DNA of 64,000 nt from Paenibacillus_D tarimensis_A (GCA_041281825.1 CP166298.1:1240001-1304000), one strand, 5' to 3'; positions 9,686 through 18,273 are shown, counted from the stretch's first letter. A program made the numbers and translations. The notes: a model not told the origin generated them from the letters alone.

Positions 9686-10138
9686 GAGTTGTTGGAGTGC
9701 ATTAGACAGCGTTTCTAGTGCGTCTACCTTCGCTTTTTTGTCTAAAGGATCGCCCTTGCCGACATTTATAAGGCTAACATTACTATACACGCTTTCCAAT
9801 GCATTATCCGCTATTTCGAGTTTATCGTAGTATACTTCATGAACGTCAACTACACCACTGTAGTATCCGGATGCAAATATCTCCCTTTCTGCTTCGCTTA
9901 GTTGGCGGCATATACCTGTTTCATAATTGAGAATTGCATTGGTTATCTTTTCCGCCCGTTCCGCTTCAATTTGATCCTGCGGACGCAGGTACCTCACTTT
10001 TTTATCCAGGGGTATCACCTTCCTACTCGGTTCTTTATGACGTTGGTCAAACGCGCACAATTCTTCATGCCTTAAGAACGATCTGAAGTGGCAATAAATA
10101 GACCTATCGAATGCCTCCTTCCGCCGGCGCCGGTACAC
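9677..10138 (-). CDS. Hypothetical protein in reverse orientation
   Basis: The open frame of 153 codons starts at a GTG without a proper ribosome site; a downstream GTG near 10015, behind AGTAGGAAG, would give about 113 residues beginning MIPLDKKVRYLRPQDQ. The product is soluble, charged and predicted helical, with no motif I recognise. It is one of the few minus-strand genes of the accessory array and lies between repeat copies 1 and 2. The first 40 codons may be non-coding or a remnant. Confidence 0.45.
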   Translation of the reverse strand: MYRRRRKEAFDRSIYCHFRSFLRHEELCAFDQRHKEPSRKVIPLDKKVRYLRPQDQIEAERAEKITNAILNYETGICRQLSEAEREIFASGYYSGVVDVHEVYYDKLEIADNALESVYSNVSLINVGKGDPLDKKAKVDALETLSNALQQLHE

Positions 10139-10329
10139 ATCAGGTTACTTTCTTTTGGTGATAGTTTACGATTAAATCTCAGGCGTTTGAAACAACAGCT
10201 AAATAATACCATGAACAAATTAAGTATTTCAATTCTAAAAAAACAAGTCCGGTTTCTTTCTGGATTGATTTTAGCGTATGCGCCGGTGATGGCCCAAGGG
10301 GGTGAAGGGGGCGCGATGAATACGATTAG

Positions 10330-10418
10330 GGGTAGAGACAACGAACATTTGTTGGCGGGACCCCTTTTGGAGGTTGCCGATTTGATCGCGACCTCCGCTG
10401 CGTTAACGGGCAGTTATG
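10330..10418 (+). repeat. Cassette-type repeat copy 2
   Basis: Starts near GGTAGAGACAACGAAC and ends GCGTTAACGGGCAGTTATGC. Between them GGAGGT and ACCTCC (10369-10396) form an inverted pair. The 3' part matches copy 7 closely (TAACGGGCAGTTAT). Confidence 0.65.
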
Positions 10419-10511
10419 CTCAATACCGTCCCAAGTTGATTGGAGAGAATTGATTTTCTTGAGATTACTTTTTAGAATGAAAGAAAGTATATAGGAAGGG
10501 ACGTAATATTG

Positions 10512-11039
10512 ATGCAACCTGGCGATATTATAGGACGTACATTAAAATCGCTGAAAGATAGACTTGAGCACGGGCATCTTCAGTTGCAGGTTGAAGGTGG
10601 CTATATTTATGAAGCCAAGTGTACTTTTTACGATCCAGTTCTTGATTACGATCTTGAACAGTTCATGGGGAAGATTAATGTTCAATTGCCAGTAGATTAC
10701 ATACAATTTCTTAAGAATACCAACGGTTGTAGGCTTTTCGATGATGTTATGTTCGGCGGAGAAGCAGTACTGTTTAGTTTGCAGGAAATAATTAAGTTTC
10801 ATGATGAAAACAATAATGATTATCTGAAAATAGCCTCTATTTATCAAGATAAAATTTACTTTGATATGAAGTCCATTTCAAACAGGCAAGGTAACTACAT
10901 TATGGTTGGGGATTATCAAGAATATCGTCCGTTAAACATGAATTTTGAGCTCTGGTTTGATAGATTAGTTACTTCACAAGGGGCAAAGTTCTGGGAATGG
11001 ACTTGGGATTCAGCTGAGCACTACTACAAAAGACGATGA
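10512..11039 (+). CDS. SMI1/KNR4 (SUKH) family protein
   Basis: 175 residues from ATG 10512 behind GGAAGGGACG; an adjacent TTG at 10509 is possible. The sequence matches the SMI1/KNR4 fold: LPVDYIQFLKNTNGCRLFDDVMFGGEAVLFSLQEI, then KIYFDMKSISNRQGNYIMVGDY and a closing FELWFDRLVTSQGAKFWEW. In bacteria SUKH proteins are frequent immunity proteins against contact-dependent or polymorphic toxins. No toxin gene is adjacent, so this may be an orphan immunity gene, which fits the cassette-like surroundings. Confidence 0.78.
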   Translation: MQPGDIIGRTLKSLKDRLEHGHLQLQVEGGYIYEAKCTFYDPVLDYDLEQFMGKINVQLPVDYIQFLKNTNGCRLFDDVMFGGEAVLFSLQEIIKFHDENNNDYLKIASIYQDKIYFDMKSISNRQGNYIMVGDYQEYRPLNMNFELWFDRLVTSQGAKFWEWTWDSAEHYYKRR

Positions 11040-11066
11040 AAGGCGTTCAACGATTAGGGAGCCAAC

Positions 11067-11120
11067 GCACCTCATAATACGAGCCGGCTGCATCTGCATT
11101 CGGCTCGTGTTCTGAGGTGC
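11067..11120. terminator. Two-tier hairpin between convergent genes
   Basis: GCACCTCA/TGAGGTGC encloses a symmetrical internal loop (TAAT against GTTC) and an inner stem ACGAGCCG/CGGCTCGT. It sits between the SMI1 stop and the end of the DUF2268 pseudogene. There is no T-run on either side, so it may be a bidirectional terminator or another folded repeat. Confidence 0.5.
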
Positions 11121-11127
11121 TGGGGTA

Positions 11128-11862
11128 CTAGCCTTCACTGATTCGGACTTTTGCAGTACCATATTGCACTCGGATTATCTCTGCAACTGGTTCATTTGCT
11201 TGTGCCACTTGCAAAATGTTTACCACATAATCTGAACTTGGCAGTTTCCTATCACTAAAGGATACATACGAGAACCATTTATCAATGTCGGGAAAGACAG
11301 TAGCACCGTCAAAAGCTTCCGCCAGCCCTTCAAGAACGAGGTATTGGCCGACCGTTGTTCCCGGGCTCCATGGTTCGTAAGATAGGCGGATATTATGGTG
11401 TCGTGAACCGCGATCGCCGGTAATCGAGGTACATTGAAGTTGTTGGGCCAAACGACGACAATGATTTGTCCGGGCTGTCCGCCGGAGCCGGTGTAGCCTG
11501 GTTCTTTTCCGAATTTTTGCGGGCTTCCGAGCACTAGTGCGAAGAGCAATTTATGCAAATTCACTCCGTGCTCTTCCGGGCGCAAAACACGTATCGCTTC
11601 CTCGACGGCTTCACGGCAGGCGCTTAGAGAGCCGGCCTGCTCAAGTTTGGCGATGACGTTCAAGCGCTTCTAAATCGGAAGCGTCTTTTGAAGAGTCGTA
11701 CACTCCTATCAACTGCATTGGATCCGGAGTTCCATATCCGGCAGTCATTCTCGCGAGCAATGGCTTAACGACATGTTCCTGAAATAAGTCCTTGCTCCGT
11801 TCCGGCGCAGCTTCCAACACGATACGCTGATGGTACACGTTGTCAATTGTGTCAATTATCAT
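11128..11862 (-). pseudogene. DUF2268-type putative zinc protease, two frameshifts
   Basis: Three overlapping minus frames together give one protein: MIIDTIDNVYHQRIVLEAAP... (11862 to about 11650), then NVIAKLEQAGSLSACREAVEEAIRVL... to RLPAIAVH, then HHNIRLSYEPWSPGTTVGQYLVLEGLAEAF. The first frame is left near 11655. The second break, near 11405, is what a 4-bp deletion inside the expected HExxH zinc site would give (read as AVHD then HH), so catalysis is lost as well. The last 55 residues do not look like the family. It is minus-strand, opposite to most neighbours. Confidence 0.72.
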
Positions 11863-11965
11863 AGCGAATTCCTCCTTCTGTGCGGATGCGATCGCATTCC
11901 TATCGTCGAAATGAATATTACACCCTAACGTAACGTGAAGGTCAATTATATTTTTGTTTTGCGTA

Positions 11966-12050
11966 TCGCTAAGGTGACAAGAGTTAATAGAACCGACATC
12001 ACGAGGTTGCCGCGGAACAAGCGGCAGCCTTCATTATGTTAACGGGTAGG
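11966..12050 (+). repeat. Cassette-type repeat copy 4
   Basis: Starts CGCTAAGGTGACAAGAG and ends ATGTTAACGGGTAGG, with an internal near-perfect palindrome GGTTGCCGC/GCGGCAGCC at 12005-12029. Copy numbers follow map order; the two-tier hairpin at 11067 takes place 3. Confidence 0.7.
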
Positions 12051-12111
12051 AAAGTGCGAGAAGGATGTGGAATAAATATACAAACGTTACCGCATAAGGA
12101 GGTCGTAATAT

Positions 12112-12600
12112 ATGCCATTTCCAATGCATATTGTGTCCGCAGGTGGAATTGTGGAAGATGGACAAGGAAATATTCTTTTAGTAAAAACTCGTGACGGTGG
12201 TTGGGTTTGTCCTGGTGGACAAGTGGAAGTTGGAGAAAATCTGATAGATGCTTTGGTTCGTGAAATCAAAGAGGAAAGCGGCATTGACACCACGGTCAGC
12301 TACTTAATTGGTGTCTATTCGAATACAGGGACTTTTAAATGGTATGATGGTGTGACGGATGTTCCTACGCAAGTTATTTTTGAATTCATATGTAAACCTG
12401 TTGGTGGGGAGTTAGCTGTTTCTGAAGAAACAACCGATAGCCGCTGGGTGGCGAAAGATAGAGTTCTTGATTTCATTACACATCCAGCTATTCGTACTCG
12501 CTATCAGGCTTATTTGGATTTTAATGGAGCGGTAAATTACATGGAGTATGTAACGCACCCGGAGTTCATAATCAAACACCAAACAGGTATATCGAAGTAG
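12112..12600 (+). CDS. NUDIX hydrolase
   Basis: 162 residues from ATG behind TAAGGAGGTCGTAATAT. The Nudix box is complete (GGQVEVGENLIDALVREIKEESGI, pattern GX5EX7REUXEEXGU), preceded by GGIVEDGQGNILLVKTRDGGWVCPG. It should hydrolyse a nucleoside diphosphate linked to another group in the cytosol; the substrate is unknown. It stands alone between two repeat copies. Confidence 0.88.
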   Translation: MPFPMHIVSAGGIVEDGQGNILLVKTRDGGWVCPGGQVEVGENLIDALVREIKEESGIDTTVSYLIGVYSNTGTFKWYDGVTDVPTQVIFEFICKPVGGELAVSEETTDSRWVAKDRVLDFITHPAIRTRYQAYLDFNGAVNYMEYVTHPEFIIKHQTGISK

Positions 12601-12611
12601 ATTGTTTTTCA

Positions 12612-12690
12612 TTGTTGAACTAACGGAAACCATGACGACAGGCTGTCGGCATTATTGGCTACCTGCTCAACTATCGGAGTTTAGTTGAAT
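12612..12690 (+). repeat. Cassette-type repeat copy 5
   Basis: Begins TTGTTGAACTAACGGAAACC 12 bp after the NUDIX stop, holds CGACAG-G-CTGTCG at 12636-12648 and ends near TATCGGAGTTTAGTTGAA. Confidence 0.7.
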
Positions 12691-12738
12691 TATTGATTGA
12701 TTATAATAAGATAACAACCACTTAAGGAGTCCATCACC

Positions 12739-13677
12739 ATGGATCAAAAGGAACTTTTAGAATTAATCAAACAAATGTCGGAAGCAGATACCATTTATGA
12801 TGAAAAGGAAGGATATTATACGAATGAAGGTTCTCCAGCTTGGATTGCTAGACGAAAAGCAGAAAAACTGACGGATAGTAGTGTTATTCCTTTTCTTGCT
12901 CAATTATTAGAAAAATGCAAGGATAAAGAAACCCGGGAAAATATTTATTTTATACTTGGTAAAATTGGCGAAAATACGGGGGATAGCCGTGTAGCTGACA
13001 GTCTTTTAAAATGGCTTGAAACAGAAACGAACAAATACACGCTACAACATATACTTAATCAAATTGCAGAACAAAAAAATATACAAGATTGTTCACCTAT
13101 TATCAAATTTATCAAGGACGAACGTGCTCCAGTTAGACACTCAGCAATTCTAGCACTGAAGGCGTGTAAAAGTTCAATTACAGAGGAAGCTCTCATTAAA
13201 ATTTTAACGGAGTCGTCTGATGAGCATGATCTTACCTATGCTAATTCTGTATTATCAGAAATTGGATCAAATAAAGCAATTCCACATCTTATAAATTTAC
13301 TTGGACATTCTAAAGTGGACGTTAAATGTTCTGCTTTATGGGCACTAAATGAGTTAGGAAATACATTGTTACTACCTATTTTTTTAGAGGCTTTACGAGG
13401 ACGTTCCTCTGCTGTAAAAGGGTATGCTATGTTAGCGATAAATAGACATGGAGATGAAACAGCGATTAATCCAGTTATTGAACGAATAAAAACTATGTTA
13501 AAAAGAAAAAGGACTGTTGAAAGCGATGAATTAATATTAGGTCTCGAGCTACTTATTCGCTTTCAAAAAGAAGACCAGGAGATTCACGAGTTATTTGACT
13601 GGATTAAATTAAAAAAAGGGGACTTCCTTTTTGATACTGAAAAGAAATGGGTAAATGAAAATATTAACAAAGCATAA
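12739..13677 (+). CDS. HEAT-repeat protein
   Basis: 312 residues, soluble, made of consecutive helical pairs of the HEAT/PBS-lyase type: SVIPFLAQLLEKCKDKETRENIYFILGKIG, DERAPVRHSAILALKACKS, NKAIPHLINLLGHSKVDVKCSALWALNELGN, and LRGRSSAVKGYAMLAINRHGD. These scaffolds bind proteins or bilins; nothing points to a specific partner. Start ATG lies behind TTAAGGAGTCCATCACC. The coding sequence is visibly more AT-rich than the flanking NUDIX and kinase genes, consistent with a separate origin. Confidence 0.8.
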   Translation: MDQKELLELIKQMSEADTIYDEKEGYYTNEGSPAWIARRKAEKLTDSSVIPFLAQLLEKCKDKETRENIYFILGKIGENTGDSRVADSLLKWLETETNKYTLQHILNQIAEQKNIQDCSPIIKFIKDERAPVRHSAILALKACKSSITEEALIKILTESSDEHDLTYANSVLSEIGSNKAIPHLINLLGHSKVDVKCSALWALNELGNTLLLPIFLEALRGRSSAVKGYAMLAINRHGDETAINPVIERIKTMLKRKRTVESDELILGLELLIRFQKEDQEIHELFDWIKLKKGDFLFDTEKKWVNENINKA

Positions 13678-13688
13678 TAGAGCTTCTT

Positions 13689-13778
13689 ACGCTAACGAAG
13701 ACAAGAGTTCAATAAACAATAGGAGAAGGCAGCCGCCGTCCAGATTGGATATCGCTTGCCTTCTTCTTCGGAGGATGA
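13689..13778 (+). repeat. Cassette-type repeat copy 6
   Basis: Begins ACGCTAACGAAGACAAGAG 12 bp after the HEAT gene and contains GAAGGCA/TGCCTTC at 13724-13763. The 3' end is degenerate (GGAGGATGACGAAATAAAG). Confidence 0.65.
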
Positions 13779-13835
13779 CGAAATAAAGAGTGTATAATTA
13801 TTATATAGTTCCACCACAAACTTAAAGGAGAAGTC

Positions 13836-14189
13836 ATGTCTAAAATCATCTTATTTAGGGGTAAGTCTGGGACTGGTAAATCAACCTTATCAAACGAGCT
13901 TGGTAAAAGACTCAAACTACCTGTATTACATAAGGACAATATTTATGATTCAGTTGCTGGTTTTGTCCCCGAACATGATTTGAGAAACAAAATATGCTTT
14001 GATTTTCTATTTCGTTTCTTACAATCGGTTATTGATTCTGGTGCAACGGTTATACTTGATTTCGGGTTGAATAATATTGATGATGTACGGGGATTAAAGA
14101 CATGGATTGAGGAAAGAGGCGGGGAATTAAAAACATTCCTATGTATATGTAGTGATGAATCGATTTGGTCTAAGAGACTTGCTAATTGA
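13836..14189 (+). CDS. P-loop small-molecule kinase, probably truncated
   Basis: 117 residues from ATG behind AAAGGAGAAGTC. The Walker A motif is clear (FRGKSGTGKSTLSNELGKRLKLPVLHKDNIYD), followed by SGATVILDFGLNN, which resembles the Walker B strand of the AAA_33/Zeta-like kinase group. Relatives usually run 40 or more residues longer after the RLA segment with an arginine-rich lid; here the frame ends at RLAN. The gene may therefore be broken at its 3' end and inactive. A repeat copy follows within 45 bp. Confidence 0.68.
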   Translation: MSKIILFRGKSGTGKSTLSNELGKRLKLPVLHKDNIYDSVAGFVPEHDLRNKICFDFLFRFLQSVIDSGATVILDFGLNNIDDVRGLKTWIEERGGELKTFLCICSDESIWSKRLAN

Positions 14190-14228
14190 TCAAGTGGAAG
14201 CTTTTATCTTAGAACAAAATAATTGATT

Positions 14229-14316
14229 CAGCTAACGGGGACAAGAGCGCAATGATCATGTCAGGAGCAGGCGCCGCGGCGAGCTGCTCCTGATCATTAA
14301 AGTAACGGGCAGTTAT
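14229..14316 (+). repeat. Cassette-type repeat copy 7, best preserved
   Basis: Begins CAGCTAACGGGGACAAGAGC and ends AAAGTAACGGGCAGTTAT. The centre is a long hairpin: AATGATC + AGGAGCAG on the left against CTGCTCCT + GATCATT on the right, with five extra bases (ATGTC) bulging from the left arm and a GC-rich loop. Confidence 0.8.
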
Positions 14317-14521
14317 CTCTAATGCCCTCCTACACTTGGGTAACCAAACGTTTGAACTATTGAGGGGACAAGCCACCCACATGTTTAACCGGCGCAATCG
14401 TATCCGTCAGAACGACATTTTTCCCTTGAAGCGGTATACGAAACCAATAAAACTCTAACAATCTATAAAATATTCCACAGTTTAGAGCTGAATATAACCT
14501 TGTAATTTGATTAGAAAACGC
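14317..14521. other. Gap without a recognisable gene
   Basis: Together with the flanking repeat and terminator, about 370 bp lie between genes here. Short frames are open on the minus strand, but none has a ribosome site or a recognisable motif. Confidence 0.4.
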
Positions 14522-14543
14522 AAAAAAGGCGGCTTTCGCCGCC
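14522..14543 (-). terminator. Terminator of the 14560-14922 gene
   Basis: GGCGGC-TTTC-GCCGCC with a six-base A-run on the plus strand, hence a U-run for leftward transcripts, 17 bp past the stop codon. Confidence 0.88.
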
Positions 14544-14559
14544 AAGTTATAGATCGATC

Positions 14560-14922
14560 CTACAGTGGGATATTCATTTTACCATCCCTATAATCATCAA
14601 ATTGATCTTCACTATAGATAACCCAGATTTTACCATTATAAATATCTAAGGTTTCAAAATGTTTTGTTGTCTTTCCATTTTGTTCAACAATTATCGTGAC
14701 ATCAACTGATATTGGTTCCCCATCTCCTTGACCGATGTTTTCAATCTCAAAATCCTTAACTTTATACCCGATTGATTCTAGGTGTTGTCTTTTCCTGAAA
14801 AAGAAGTTTTTTGCCTCCGACTCGCTTAATACAGTTCCTTCAAGAAGGTTTTTATCTTTTCCATCATCATAAAGATATAGAAGGCCAAAGGCTTTTACGT
14901 AATCTCTGTTTAGTAAACTCAC
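14560..14922 (-). CDS. Hypothetical protein, 120 residues
   Basis: Starts at GTG 14922, behind AGGAGGGAGATTAG, and ends just before a strong terminator, so it looks like a real gene. The product is small, soluble and charged (MSLLNRDYVKAFGLLYLYDDGK... DVTIIVEQNGKTTKHFETLDIYNGKIWVIYSEDQFDDY). The second half suggests a small alpha+beta, cystatin- or NTF2-like domain. I recognise no family. It lies reversed between repeat copies 7 and 8. Confidence 0.65.
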   Translation of the reverse strand: MSLLNRDYVKAFGLLYLYDDGKDKNLLEGTVLSESEAKNFFFRKRQHLESIGYKVKDFEIENIGQGDGEPISVDVTIIVEQNGKTTKHFETLDIYNGKIWVIYSEDQFDDYRDGKMNIPL

Positions 14923-14991
14923 CTAATCTCCCTCCTATATAATATTTTACTTCAATGGTTATCGAAATTAAAATAGCAAAATATGGTTTTA

Positions 14992-15083
14992 TAACTAACG
15001 GAGAACGATGGCGAAATGATCGATATGACTGGAGCACGCGCCATGGCGACCTGCTTTTGGTCGTTGAAGTACCTGACAGATTT
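14992..15083 (+). repeat. Cassette-type repeat copy 8
   Basis: Begins ATAACTAACGGAGAACGATGG and ends TGAAGTACCTGACAG. It aligns with copy 7 over its whole length (AATGATC, GGAGCA, CGCCGYGGCGA, CTGCT), but the hairpin has decayed. Confidence 0.72.
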
Positions 15084-15182
15084 GCGTAATTGTACTCTGA
15101 TAAAAAGAATAAGTAGTTATGAAATAAAAGCATTAGTTAAATACTACCAACTCCCATATAATTAACAGAGGGGGTGTTTTAC

Positions 15183-16021
15183 TTGATTACCTGGGAATCG
15201 AAAATGGTATCAACAAATCGAGGTTTCTTCGAAGTGTTTGTTGCAGGAGAAGGTAATCCTATATGCGTGACGCATTACTATTCAGCGTTTACGAAACGAT
15301 GAAATTATTTTGCAGACCTCTTCACGGAATTTGGTAAAGTGATATTAGTTAACTTAAAGGATTGCGGTAACTCGGATCGCACCGCTGAAGATAATGAACT
15401 TAGCATGATGGAAACAGTTAAGGACCTTGAGGTAATAAAAACTCACTTGGTTATAATAAATGGTCGTTTGCGGGACATTCAACTGGCAGTATGTTGGGAC
15501 TTTATTATGCAATAAATTACCCAAATACCCTTGATCATTTAATCGTCGTAGGTGCTGCTGCTTCAAACGAATATATGCGATCGATAGATAGTATTTATTG
15601 TTCGGAAAACCCTAAAAATCATCGTCTTCTTGAAATTTTGTCAATTCTAAAGTCCTCCGATTCAAGTAATGAATTAAAAGCACAGGCAGCACGCGAATGG
15701 ACTGAAATGTCGTTGCATTATCCTGAAAAATGGGACAAATATTTCAGCAAGCTTAGCAGTGGTGGAACCGTCCAGAAGCGGTTGGATTATTATAATCGGT
15801 ATTTGTCTTCGTTTGACATTCGAAACAGCTTGAATTTAATTAAAACGCGAACTTTAGTGATGTGCGGTAGGTATGATGCTCAGTGCCCTATTTCTTTTTC
15901 TGAGGAAATACATCGGTTGATAGAAGGTTCAAAGCTTCGTTTATTTGAGGATAGCAATCATAGCCCACATATTGAAGAACCGGAAAATTTTAAAGATGTA
16001 ATCAATAGATTTTTTAACTAA
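15183..16021 (+). pseudogene. Alpha/beta hydrolase, nonsense plus frameshift
   Basis: The frame opens at TTG 15183 behind AGAGGGGGTG: MITWESKMVSTNRGFFEVFVAGEGNPICVTHYYSAFTKR, then TGA where GGA (Gly) would be expected. The same frame continues NYFADLFTEFGKVILVNLKDCGNSDR... to about 15455, where one G is missing, moving into the frame that carries WSFAGHSTGSMLGLYYAINYP (nucleophile elbow GHSTG). The C-terminal half holds TLVMCGRYDAQCP (acid) and DSNHSPHIEEP (His), so the catalytic triad was once complete. A product starting at an internal Met near 15491 would lack the serine and be inactive. Confidence 0.82.
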
Positions 16022-16106
16022 TAGACAACGAAAGTTCAACGACAAGCATAGGCCTCTGACGAAAAAGGTTGGCGGCTTTTGTTGCGCTAACAGGTCGGGC
16101 AGGATA
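16022..16106 (+). repeat. Cassette-type repeat copy 9
   Basis: Starts at the hydrolase stop (AGACAACGAAAGTTCAACGAC) and ends GCGCTAACAGGTCGGGCAGG. It is divergent from the others. Confidence 0.55.
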
Positions 16107-16129
16107 GTGCAAAAAGGAGGGAAAAGATA

Positions 16130-16771
16130 ATGATCAGAAAATTGTTGTTGACTTCGGATGGATTTACAACTTCAAAGATTACAGAAGCATTTCTCCAACT
16201 GATAGGTCGAATTCCCAATTATTTATCTGTGGCTATTATCCCTACAGCCCATGGTCGGCTAAAATCACAAGCTCCGGTATCAAAAAAAGCAAAGCAGGAT
16301 TTAGAATCCATGGGATTTCACAAAGTCGCGTTTATTGACATTGAATTTGAAAATACTCAAGTACTATATGACTATGACGTCATATGCATGAGCGGCGGTA
16401 ATCCTTTTTACCTTTTACATCATCTAAAGAAGACTGGTGCAGACAAGGTGATAAAAGAGCAGGCTGAGAGTGGAGCGACACTTGTCGGGATAAGTGCAGG
16501 AACGGTGGTCTTAGGAAATGATATACTTATAGTCGATCACTTTACCCCAGAGTTCAACCATCTTGGATTGAATGATCTTAATGCTATTGGGTTATACGAT
16601 AAAACTATATTCCCGCATTATGGATCACCTACTAAATTTCAACACGAGAATTCTCATGAGGTTAGAATACAGGAATTTGTAAGGTTGTATCAACGTAATG
16701 TTGAAAGGATCACAGATAACGAAGCTATTTACATCAACGGAGGGATAGTTAAGAAAATCACCGACACCTGA
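16130..16771 (+). CDS. Peptidase-E-like (S51) serine hydrolase
   Basis: 213 residues from ATG behind AAAGGAGGGAAAAGATA. The class-I glutamine-amidotransferase-like fold of dipeptidase E is indicated by ICMSGGNPFYLLHHLKKTG and the nucleophile elbow LVGISAGTVVLG (Ser replaces Cys), then LGLNDLNAIGLYDKTIFPHYG with the catalytic His. Classical PepE cleaves Asp-X dipeptides in the cytosol; this variant's substrate is not certain. A small terminator follows, and no clear cassette repeat is seen after this gene. Confidence 0.85.
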   Translation: MIRKLLLTSDGFTTSKITEAFLQLIGRIPNYLSVAIIPTAHGRLKSQAPVSKKAKQDLESMGFHKVAFIDIEFENTQVLYDYDVICMSGGNPFYLLHHLKKTGADKVIKEQAESGATLVGISAGTVVLGNDILIVDHFTPEFNHLGLNDLNAIGLYDKTIFPHYGSPTKFQHENSHEVRIQEFVRLYQRNVERITDNEAIYINGGIVKKITDT

Positions 16772-16775
16772 TGAA

Positions 16776-16795
16776 TGAGGTGATCCTCACTTTTT
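16776..16795 (+). terminator. Short terminator after the peptidase gene
   Basis: TGAGG-TGAT-CCTCA followed by CTTTTT, five bases after the stop codon. Confidence 0.6.
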
Positions 16796-16875
16796 ATGAT
16801 TAAACTACTATGAATGGTGGACGGTAATTGACCATATGGGACATAATACGTCCCTAAATGGAGGGGGGGAAAGGA

Positions 16876-17364
16876 ATGGGTATTACTTGGGAAGAGTCTT
16901 ATTTAGGTCAACTGCGAATAATAGTTGGTCATCGAATGTTAATTGCACCAGCGGCAAGAGCAATTATTCAAGACGAAAAAGAAAGAATACTATTTGTTAA
17001 AAGAAGTGATAATGGAGCATGGGTTATGCCAGCAGGTGGAATGGAATTACATGAATCAATATTTGCTTGTCTAATACGTGAAGTGAAAGAAGAAACTGGA
17101 CTCGATGTCGTTTCTGCAAAACCTATAGCTTTATATACTGGGCCCAAATATGAGTACACCAACGGATACGGTGACGAGAATAAGATGTTTTCGGTCGTGT
17201 TTTTGGTTGACGAATGGTCAGGGCAAATAATTGAGGAAACTGATGAAACAACTAATGCAAAATTTTTTGCAATAGACGAGTTACCAGAAATTCCAGAACT
17301 GTACCTTGAAACTATAAACGATTTGAAAACTTATAAGGAAACAAATCAAGTAATTTTGAAGTGA
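16876..17364 (+). CDS. NUDIX hydrolase
   Basis: ATG 16876 lies seven bases downstream of GGAGGGGGGG and gives 162 residues; the frame is open six codons more, without a better site. The Nudix box is complete (GGMELHESIFACLIREVKEETGL) and preceded by RAIIQDEKERILFVKRSDNGAWVMPAG. It is not a close copy of the NUDIX gene at 12112. The substrate is unknown. A short repeat copy follows. Confidence 0.88.
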   Translation: MGITWEESYLGQLRIIVGHRMLIAPAARAIIQDEKERILFVKRSDNGAWVMPAGGMELHESIFACLIREVKEETGLDVVSAKPIALYTGPKYEYTNGYGDENKMFSVVFLVDEWSGQIIEETDETTNAKFFAIDELPEIPELYLETINDLKTYKETNQVILK

Positions 17365-17380
17365 AAATTAGTCAAGACAT

Positions 17381-17418
17381 ACTAAACTAACGGAGACGCC
17401 TCCCAACCTCCCAACGTT
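17381..17418 (+). repeat. Cassette-type repeat copy 10, partial
   Basis: Only the 5' part is clear: CTAAACTAACGGAGACGCC, then CTCCCAACCTCCCAACG. Confidence 0.5.
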
Positions 17419-17464
17419 ATAATACTTAAACCAATATGAGTAAATCAATAAGGGGGAAACTAAC

Positions 17465-18046
17465 ATGACAAATGACAATAAAATCAGCAGTAAAAAGGAG
17501 TTGTCACCAGAACAACGTGAAGAACTACTCGGAGCATTGAAAGCCCGTTTTGAGAAAAACATGCACCGCCATAAAGATCTTGAATGGGCTAAAGTACAAG
17601 CAAAACTGGATGCTAATAATGAAAAACTTTGGTCGCTCAGTGAAATGGAAAGAACTGGCGGTGAACCGGATGTTGTTGGTCAGGATGAAAAGACCGGCGA
17701 ATACATTTTTAATGATTGTTCAGTGGAAAGTCCTATTGGTCGCAGAAGTGTTTGTTACGACCATGAGGGGCTGGTGTCAAGGAAAGAACATAAGCCAGAA
17801 AATAACGCTATTGATATGGCAGCAGCCATGGGTATTGAACTATTAACTGAAGGACAATATCGAGCGTTGCAAAAACTTGAAAATTTCGACATGAAAACTT
17901 CGAGTTGGGTGCAAACACCCTCTGATATTAGAGAACTCGGCGGTGCCCTTTTTTGTGATCGCCGCTACGAGCACGTCTTCGTGTATCACAACGGTGCATC
18001 CTCTTACTATGCTGCCAGAGGGTTCCGTGGCTCGCTAAGAGTTTAA
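17465..18046 (+). CDS. DUF4256 family protein
   Basis: 193 residues from ATG behind AAGGGGGAAACTAAC. The sequence is typical of DUF4256: LSPEQREELLGALKARFEKNMHRHKDLEWAKVQAKL, then EMERTGGEPDVVGQDEKTGEYIFNDCSVESPIGRRSVCYDHEG and the C-terminal TSSWVQTPSDIRELGGALFCDRRYEHVFVYHNGA. The family is widespread in bacteria and has no assigned function. It is flanked by a partial and a full repeat copy. Confidence 0.85.
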   Translation: MTNDNKISSKKELSPEQREELLGALKARFEKNMHRHKDLEWAKVQAKLDANNEKLWSLSEMERTGGEPDVVGQDEKTGEYIFNDCSVESPIGRRSVCYDHEGLVSRKEHKPENNAIDMAAAMGIELLTEGQYRALQKLENFDMKTSSWVQTPSDIRELGGALFCDRRYEHVFVYHNGASSYYAARGFRGSLRV

Positions 18047-18108
18047 CAATTAGCCGTATGCTACTCGTACTGTTTGGAGTTCTGTTATTGGTAGGTTCAA
18101 TATAATGT

Positions 18109-18196
18109 GTTGAACTAACGGAAACAAGAGCTTAGCGATGGATCCGATCCATCGCCTATACTGCATTCTGCCGTCCGATTAACAAACGGGCAGCAG
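18109..18196 (+). repeat. Cassette-type repeat copy 11
   Basis: Begins TGTTGAACTAACGGAAACAAG and ends ATTAACAAACGGGCAGCAG; GCGATGGAT-CCG-ATCCATCGC (18135-18155) forms a perfect central hairpin. Confidence 0.78.
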
Positions 18197-18273
18197 TAAT
18201 GGTCGGGCTACATTTATAATTATGATATGAGTTATAAGAAATTTGATAGTATCGACGAAGGAGAGGTGCTGAT

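Noticed and set aside
10088..10453. 121-codon plus-strand frame before the SMI1 gene
   Set aside because: It overlaps the reverse hypothetical gene and repeat copy 2, has no ribosome site and no family likeness.
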